In this document: positions 58,956-64,000 of the stretch, in pieces
How positions within the stretch are numbered: position 1 is the first letter of the stretch
Layout: each line of letters opens with the position of its first letter
Assembly (NCBI GenBank): GCA_903851195.1
Contig: CAINNJ010000004.1
Coordinates: 186,001-250,000, forward strand
Direction: 5' to 3'
Source of the DNA: an uncultured Acidobacteriia bacterium
GTDB lineage: Bacteria > Acidobacteriota > Terriglobia > Bryobacterales > Bryobacteraceae
DNA length: 64,000 nt
Translations under genes and position numbers: made by a program
The notes under the pieces: model-generated
Told to the model about the DNA's origin: nothing
The model's database searches: none
Seen by the model: the letters and a program-made list of their open reading frames with translations, nothing else

Positions 58956-59591
58956 TCAAGGCTTCGCGGGCGATTCCGCCGTCGTCAGCAAACCGGCCAC
59001 CAGACCCGCGGCCAGGACCGCGCCCGTTGCCGCCGCCCGAGTCCACAACTCCCGCGGACCGGCAGGCGCAGGCACCGCGTTCATCTCTTCCACCGTCTTC
59101 GCCCGGTACCGCGCGAGTTCAAGGTTCAGACTCCGCAGACCCTGCCCCATCGCCCAGCGGTGGTTCGCCTCGAAAGCGGAGCGCAACAGCGGCGTCAGAT
59201 ACCGAAGCAGCGGTTTCCGCGCCTTCAGTTTCCAGTCGAACGTGACATCTGAACCCAGACCCGAACCCACACCCGAACCCGCGCCATCCGGCAGAATCGA
59301 CCAGATTCCGCGCCCTTCGAAATCGCCGCTCGCTTCCACCACCAGCCGGTTCGGCGGCTGCGCGGCTGTTGTCGAAGCCTCCCAGTCCAGTTGGTACGGC
59401 AGCCAGCCTTTGGTCAGCAGGCGGATTCGCCGGCCCAGCCCGTTCCGATCGCCCGGCGCCACTTCGCGAACCATCAGGTACACCGAGGGCCACCATCGTG
59501 GATACTCCTCCGGCTCACTCAGAATCGCAAAAATCTCTTCGGGCGTACCCGCCACGCGCCACCGTGTGAGGAAGTGATACTGACTCGTCAT
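58956..59591 (-). CDS. SRPBCC (START-like) domain protein with C-terminal membrane helix
   Basis: 211 residues from ATG 59591 (MTSQYHFLTRWRVAGTPEEI). The typical SRPBCC start is followed by FAILSEPEEYPRWWPSVYLM and GFDG-less strands up to ~residue 165 (HRWAMGQGLRSLNLELARYR), then a C-terminal TM (GAVLAAGLVAGLLTTAE). A short Gly-Ser repeat loop (SGVGSGLGSDV) lies in the middle. The fold binds hydrophobic ligands; the ligand is unknown. It is separated from the Wzz-like gene by the 58911 palindrome. Confidence 0.8.
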   Translation of the reverse strand: MTSQYHFLTRWRVAGTPEEIFAILSEPEEYPRWWPSVYLMVREVAPGDRNGLGRRIRLLTKGWLPYQLDWEASTTAAQPPNRLVVEASGDFEGRGIWSILPDGAGSGVGSGLGSDVTFDWKLKARKPLLRYLTPLLRSAFEANHRWAMGQGLRSLNLELARYRAKTVEEMNAVPAPAGPRELWTRAAATGAVLAAGLVAGLLTTAESPAKP

Positions 59592-59644
59592 ACTCGCTCG
59601 AACCCCTGCTTCCTTATACATACCGCAGACGCACGCCGCTGCGA

Positions 59645-59650
59645 TAAAGT
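59645..59650 (+). promoter_or_regulatory. -10-like box (TAAAGT) before the DUF1080 gene
   Basis: TAAAGT ends 6 nt before ATG 59657, with no ribosome binding site; this predicts a leaderless mRNA. Confidence 0.4.
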
Positions 59651-59656
59651 TCTTTC

Positions 59657-60289
59657 ATGAAGATTCTGTTGCTGGCGCTCCTGACCACCCTGCCCTGCTG
59701 CGCCGCGGACCCCGGATTTACGACACTTTTCGACGGAAACACCCTCCGCGGCTGGAAACTGGTGGGCGGGCACGGGCCTGGCTATGTGGTTCAGAACGGC
59801 ACGATCGTCTGCCCCAAGGAAGGCGGCGGTAATCTTTTCACCGAGAAGGAATATGCAAACTTCGTGTTCCGTTTTGAATTTCTGCTCACGCCCGGCGCCA
59901 ACAACGGCATCGGCATCCGCGCTCCCTACGAAGGCGATGCCGCGTACCAAGGCATGGAAATTCAGATTCTCGACGATGGCGATCCGCAGTACAAAGGCGT
60001 CATCAAGCCCGAGCAGTATCACGGTTCCGTCTACGACGCGATCCCCGCGCGCACCGGTTTTCGCAAGCCCGTCGGCGAATGGAATGAAGAAGAGATCACG
60101 GCCAACGGACGCCGCATCACCGTGAAGCTCAACGGCGTCATCATTCTGGATTCCGATCTCGATATGGTGAAGGAACCGAAGGTGCTCGCGAAACATCCCG
60201 GCATGGCGCGCACGTCGGGCCATATCGGCTTCCTCGGCCACGGTTCCCACGTGGAATTCCGGAACGTCCAGGTAAAAGAATTACCTTAG
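59657..60289 (+). CDS. Exported DUF1080 (3-keto-disaccharide hydrolase-like) protein
   Basis: 210 residues with a signal peptide ([20 protein letters not shown]). A concanavalin-like jelly roll of the DUF1080 family: [72 protein letters not shown] and [20 protein letters not shown]. Some members hydrolyse 3-keto-glycosides; others only bind glycans. Predicted periplasmic. It converges with the RDD gene (4-nt overlap). Confidence 0.92.
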   Translation: MKILLLALLTTLPCCAADPGFTTLFDGNTLRGWKLVGGHGPGYVVQNGTIVCPKEGGGNLFTEKEYANFVFRFEFLLTPGANNGIGIRAPYEGDAAYQGMEIQILDDGDPQYKGVIKPEQYHGSVYDAIPARTGFRKPVGEWNEEEITANGRRITVKLNGVIILDSDLDMVKEPKVLAKHPGMARTSGHIGFLGHGSHVEFRNVQVKELP

Positions 60290-61242
60290 TGGCGTTGCCG
60301 CACGAAGTTCCGCGGCTCTTCGCGGAAGGTGGGGAACGACTTGGAAATATGGTCGTGCCAGGTGAGGTTCTCCTCGTCCGCCACGGCCCACACGAGACCC
60401 AGCCCGCCTGAACAGAAGCTCAGCCAGGTGGACGCAAACCGCACGGCCCGCGTGCGCGCGTCCACCGGGAAGCCGTCGAACGTGATCAGTTGCAGATCGC
60501 TCCAGTCCATTCCGGCTGTCTCCCGGCCAGCAATCGCCCAGATGAGCCCGTAGAACAGGGAGAGCAACATCAGGGAGGCGCCCATCGCCAGCCAGAACAG
60601 CTTCCCCGCCCCGAAGCCGGACCCGCTCAGTTCCACGATTCCGGTGAACAAGCCGAAGCCGAGCAGGATCATGGCGCCGTCCACCGCGGACGCGAAGAAG
60701 CGGTGTTGCGGCGTCGCGACCAGTTGTTCGCAGTAGATCTGCGCCGGAACGGCGGTCTTCAGCGTTCGCTGCGCCTGCGCGGAAGGAAGGAAATCGAGCG
60801 ACCCCTGGTTGGTGGGCGCTTTTGCGGCACGCTTTGCCGGACGGGCGGCTGCAGGCGCGACAGGGGGAGCCGCAGGGATGGAGGGCGATGCCGGAGCAAC
60901 CACTCCCGACCGTTCCGCCCGTTGCCGCTGAATCTGGTCGAAGGGAATGACGTTGCCCGGAGTCGGCGGAAAGAGCGAGGGTTGCGCCGGCTGGGCCTGA
61001 GCTGCCGCGGGAGCCGCCGCCTGAGCAGCCGATTGGGCAGTATGCTGCGCCGCGGCGCCGCTCCGGTGTGCCGGAATGAAGTCCTGTGTCTCGTTCGGGT
61101 CCCAAACCGGAACCAGCGCCAGCGCGTTCGCCCCGGCGTACCCGGGAGGCGCCGCGATCACCACGCCGGCAAGACGCCGCCCGCAACGCAGACACCGGTG
61201 GTCGTCCTCGCCATTCACGAAACCACATTGCTTGCAATGCAT
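60286..61242 (-). CDS. RDD-family membrane protein with N-terminal zinc ribbon
   Basis: 318 residues. It starts [20 protein letters not shown], a zinc ribbon of two CxxC pairs. A long Ala/Pro/Gln-rich linker (~60-165) follows, then an RDD domain ([40 protein letters not shown]) with about three membrane segments. RDD proteins include ion antiporters, but most are uncharacterised. GAGGATG 3 nt before the ATG is a possible ribosome binding site. Confidence 0.85.
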   Translation of the reverse strand: MHCKQCGFVNGEDDHRCLRCGRRLAGVVIAAPPGYAGANALALVPVWDPNETQDFIPAHRSGAAAQHTAQSAAQAAAPAAAQAQPAQPSLFPPTPGNVIPFDQIQRQRAERSGVVAPASPSIPAAPPVAPAAARPAKRAAKAPTNQGSLDFLPSAQAQRTLKTAVPAQIYCEQLVATPQHRFFASAVDGAMILLGFGLFTGIVELSGSGFGAGKLFWLAMGASLMLLSLFYGLIWAIAGRETAGMDWSDLQLITFDGFPVDARTRAVRFASTWLSFCSGGLGLVWAVADEENLTWHDHISKSFPTFREEPRNFVRQRH

Positions 61243-61253
61243 CTACATCCTCT

Positions 61254-61298
61254 TGCGTTCTACCCGCCTGCGTACAACCCGTTTGCGTTCGACCCGAA
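61254..61298. repeat. 15-bp tandem repeat, three units
   Basis: Units at 61254, 61269 and 61284 follow TGCGTWCNACCCGNN. They lie between the divergent RDD and lptD genes, in the likely promoter region of one or both. Function is unknown. Confidence 0.8.
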
Positions 61299-61327
61299 CT
61301 TTCGACCGGCTTCTTGCCACACTACTT

Positions 61328-63820
61328 ATGCCGTGCTACGGTTGCGTGTTGAGGCCGTTTTCGCGCAATCCCGCTATAACTCTGAGTAACACAATCAATG
61401 TTGCTTGTCACGGAAAAAATCTTCACCGGGCCCTTGTTTTTCTTCTGTTTTTATTGAGTTGCGCGCAGCCTGCGTTACCGCAATTCGGCAGAAGTCCGGC
61501 GGAGGCCGCGGCCCTTGCCGCTTCCCAGGCCGCCGCGCCTCCGCAGGCCCAGCCGCTCGCGGCCGCGCCGGCATCCGACGGCGCCACCATTGAGCGCCCG
61601 GATTTCCGCGTGCCGGTTCCCCGCCCGGACGCGCCGCCGAAGGGCGACTACTCCATCTCCGCCCGCGACCGGCAGGTTTCGGACAACGGCGTCTATCACC
61701 TGGAAGGCGCCGTCGTCATCGAACTGCACAACGCCACCTTCAAAGCCGACTACGCCGAGTACGACGAGAACACCTATATTTTTAAAGCGCGCGGGCACGT
61801 CTATTACCGCAATTACGACCAGCACGAAGTGATTTACTGCGACTCGGCCGAATACAACACCGACACCGAAAAAGGCACGTTCCGCGTGGTGAAAGGCTAT
61901 TCGCAGACCAAAGTCGTCGCCCGCCCCGGCGTGCTCACCTCCTTCGCGCCGTTTTATTTCGAAGGGGAATACGCCGATAAGATCGAAGACCGTTATATTC
62001 TGCACAACGGCTTTGTCACCGACTGCGCGATGCCCAACCCCTGGTGGACGCTGAACGGCAACCAGTTCGACATCATTCCCGACGACCGCGCCATCACGCA
62101 CAAAGCCGTTTATCACCTGCGCAAAATTCCCGCCTTCTATTTCCCGTACTTTTATAAATCGCTGAAAAAAGAGCCACGCAAAAGCGGCATCCTGGCGCCG
62201 AATTTCGCCCACAGCAACACCCGCGGCTTCATGTTCGCCACCGGCTACTACTGGGCCATCAGCCGCAGCATGGACGCCACCTATATCTTCCAGGATTTCA
62301 GCTCGCGCGGCGTGGCGCACCATATCGATTTCCGGGGCAAACCCAGCCAGAAATCCGATTTCAACCTCATTTTTTATGGCGTGCAGGACCGCGGCATCGC
62401 GCAGAACGGAACCATCGTCAAGGCGCCCGGCTACAGCGTGACCGGCTCCGGCCGGACCGAGTTCGCCGATGGCTGGGTCGCCCGGGGCTCCGTGAACTTC
62501 CTCAGCTCACTGGCCTTCCGCCAGCAATTCACCGAGTCGTTCAGCGAAGCGATTTTCTCGGAAACCCACTCGTCCGCGTCAGTGGAGAAGAACTTCGGCT
62601 ACTACAATTTCAGCACCGCGGTGGTGCGGACCGAAAACTTCGAAGACGCCACGGCCGGCAACTCCATTATCATTCGCAAGTTTCCCGAGTTCGATTTCAC
62701 CAGCCGCGAGCGCCAGATCAAAAAGGGCATACTGCCGGTCTGGCTGTCTTTCGATTCCAGCTTCGGGCTGAATTACCGCTCCCAGCCTAAGCCCGAAGGC
62801 CAGCCGCTCACCAATTTTTACCAGACCAACCAGTTCAGCCCGCGCGCCGATTTCGAGCCCACCCTGACCACCGCCCTCCGCTGGCGCGCCTTCAGCCTGC
62901 TGCCCAGCTTCACGCTGCATGAAACCTTTTACGGGCAACGGCTGCAGAACACCACGGTCAGCAATAACAGCCTCACGCGAACCGCTCCCGAATTCAACAT
63001 CGAGTTCCTGTTCCCCACCATCGAACGCATTTACAACCGCAAGACATTCCTCGGGGACAAACTCAAACACACCATTGATGCGCGGGCGAATTATAAATAC
63101 GTTTCCAACGTCACGAAATTCGCGGATGTTCTCCGCTTCGATCCGATCGACCTGCTCTCCGACACCCGTGAAGTGGAAGTCGGCATTACCAACCGCCTGT
63201 ATGCCAAACGCGGCGACAGCGTGGCCGAAGTTCTTACCTGGGAGCTTTTTCAGAAGCGTTATTTCGACCCCACCTTCGGCGGAGCCATTATTCCGGGGCA
63301 ACGGAACGTTCTGCAGACGTCCATCGACCTGACCGGCTACAGTTTTCTCAACGGTTACCGGAATTATTCCCCCATCGTGTCGATCCTCCGCTCCAATCCG
63401 CGGGGCGGCTTCGGCTTCACGTGGGAGACCGATTACGATCCCTTGCTGCAGCGTTTCGTCAACAGTATCTTCTCCGCCGACATCCGCATTCATCGCTACT
63501 TCTTCTCGGCCGGCGCCGACCAGGTCCGCCCCGATCCCGTTCTTTCGCCCCCGGCCAACCAGTTCCGCTCGACTTTCGGGTACGGGGATCCGAATCGAAA
63601 AGGATGGAACGCCGCGTTCTCGATGGTCTACGACTACCGCCTCGCACAACTCGACTACGGTGTCGCCCAGATTACCTACAACACGGATTGCTGCGGCCTC
63701 AGCTTCCAGATCCGCCGGCTCAACTTCGGCACGCGTAACGAAACCGTGCCGCTGGTATCGTTCTCGATCGCGAACATCGGCACGGTCGGTACTCTGAAGA
63801 AACAGGAGAGGCTTTTCTGA
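61328..63820 (+). CDS. lptD: LPS-assembly outer-membrane protein
   Basis: 830 residues if ATG 61328 is the start; the signal-like segment LVFLLFLLSCAQPALPQ begins ~38 residues in, so the true start may be later at a non-ATG codon. Residues ~110-240 are the OstA jelly roll (YHLEGAVVIELHNATFKADY, YNTDTEKGTFRVVKGY). From ~250 follows the LptD barrel (AVYHLRKIPAFYFPYFYKSL, SGILAPNFAHSNTRGFMFAT, GYYWAISRSMDATYIFQDF) to a C-terminal beta strand. It inserts LPS into the outer leaflet with LptE; no lptE is adjacent. It shows a Gram-negative envelope. The next gene starts within its stop codon. Confidence 0.92.
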   Translation: MPCYGCVLRPFSRNPAITLSNTINVACHGKNLHRALVFLLFLLSCAQPALPQFGRSPAEAAALAASQAAAPPQAQPLAAAPASDGATIERPDFRVPVPRPDAPPKGDYSISARDRQVSDNGVYHLEGAVVIELHNATFKADYAEYDENTYIFKARGHVYYRNYDQHEVIYCDSAEYNTDTEKGTFRVVKGYSQTKVVARPGVLTSFAPFYFEGEYADKIEDRYILHNGFVTDCAMPNPWWTLNGNQFDIIPDDRAITHKAVYHLRKIPAFYFPYFYKSLKKEPRKSGILAPNFAHSNTRGFMFATGYYWAISRSMDATYIFQDFSSRGVAHHIDFRGKPSQKSDFNLIFYGVQDRGIAQNGTIVKAPGYSVTGSGRTEFADGWVARGSVNFLSSLAFRQQFTESFSEAIFSETHSSASVEKNFGYYNFSTAVVRTENFEDATAGNSIIIRKFPEFDFTSRERQIKKGILPVWLSFDSSFGLNYRSQPKPEGQPLTNFYQTNQFSPRADFEPTLTTALRWRAFSLLPSFTLHETFYGQRLQNTTVSNNSLTRTAPEFNIEFLFPTIERIYNRKTFLGDKLKHTIDARANYKYVSNVTKFADVLRFDPIDLLSDTREVEVGITNRLYAKRGDSVAEVLTWELFQKRYFDPTFGGAIIPGQRNVLQTSIDLTGYSFLNGYRNYSPIVSILRSNPRGGFGFTWETDYDPLLQRFVNSIFSADIRIHRYFFSAGADQVRPDPVLSPPANQFRSTFGYGDPNRKGWNAAFSMVYDYRLAQLDYGVAQITYNTDCCGLSFQIRRLNFGTRNETVPLVSFSIANIGTVGTLKKQERLF

Positions 63821-64000
63821 GACGATCGCTCACCATTCTCTTCACCCTGGCCGTCGCGGCCGCGCAGGCCCAGCCCCCGGACGAACTGGAAGCCGTCGTC
63901 ACTACCGATCTCGGCGTGTTCCGTTTCGAATTCGCCGCCGACAAGGCGCCGAAACACGTGGAACAGTTCATCAGACGGGCCCGGGCGGGCTACTACAATG
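63817..64000 (+). CDS. Cyclophilin-type peptidyl-prolyl isomerase, C-terminus outside the window
   Basis: The open frame runs from CTG 63817 (overlapping the lptD stop, with GGAGAGG 5 nt upstream) to the window end. It has a signal peptide (LRRSLTILFTLAVAAAQAQP), then the cyclophilin start AVVTTDLGVFRFEFAADKAP and KHVEQFIRRARAGYYN, the usual T-x-x-G-x-x-x-x-x-L/F...AP-x-x-V-x-N/Q-F pattern. Only ~61 residues are visible. It would be a periplasmic folding catalyst; coupling to lptD suggests a role in outer-membrane protein biogenesis. The CTG start is unusual and inferred from the ribosome binding site. Confidence 0.78.
   Translation, partial: MRRSLTILFTLAVAAAQAQPPDELEAVVTTDLGVFRFEFAADKAPKHVEQFIRRARAGYYN

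Overview
The window looks like a piece of chromosome from a high-GC Gram-negative member of the Acidobacteriota, probably Bryobacterales/Solibacteraceae. This is inferred from gene content: a DUF1592-type haem protein paired with a DUF1552 protein, DUF1080 and DUF2277 proteins, DPP4-type and CocE-type exported peptidases, an LptD outer-membrane protein, and a terminase-like gene pair of a kind I recall from Solibacter relatives. No tRNA, rRNA, CRISPR array or replication origin was recognised.

Layout. 1-7000 is a degraded mobile region. A two-gene phage-terminase-like unit and a partial family gene are separated by about 4.9 kb lying between two imperfect ~130-bp direct repeats. That insert holds an Rhs toxin remnant with an overlapping immunity-like gene, a VapBC pair, a dead tyrosine recombinase and an RHH-protein remnant. 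7000-10700 is a defence/stabilisation zone: a second PIN/antitoxin pair, an orphan AbrB-type antitoxin, a 3'-truncated DNA methyltransferase and a GNAT enzyme. 10900-16300 holds a CRP-type regulator, a DinB protein, a lipoate-centred operon (lpdA-lipB-E2) and a DUF433 antitoxin whose toxin is broken. 16300-21200 holds an exported S9 peptidase, a large exported protein of unknown function and a DnaC-like ATPase.

21200-28000 is an accessory island bounded by two decayed transposase genes. It carries four same-strand genes: a sulfotransferase-JmjC fusion, a small protein, a HlyD-like protein with no membrane anchor, and a PT-repeat protein. I consider this the best candidate for an undescribed system. 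28200-33700 is metabolic (biotin carboxylase with its carrier protein, a matrixin-type protease, an atypical SDR, a NusG-like factor, hydrolases). 33700-36300 is a stand-alone A-PCP-TE nonribosomal peptide synthetase.

36600-49500 is a regulatory block: porin, periplasmic phosphate-binding-like protein, hybrid histidine kinase, glycogen phosphorylase, REC-PP2C phosphatase, sugar nucleotidyltransferase, STAS anti-anti-sigma factor, RsbW-like kinase and a sigma-54 activator. A sigma-54 promoter and an upstream palindrome precede the nucleotidyltransferase. 49500-64000 carries a nitroreductase, exported peptidase and amidase, the DUF1592/DUF1552 pair, a Wzz-like membrane protein, an SRPBCC protein, a DUF1080 protein, an RDD protein, lptD and the start of a cyclophilin gene.

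A recurring signal is a -10-like hexamer ending 5-9 nt before the start codon with no ribosome binding site, which suggests that many transcripts here are leaderless.
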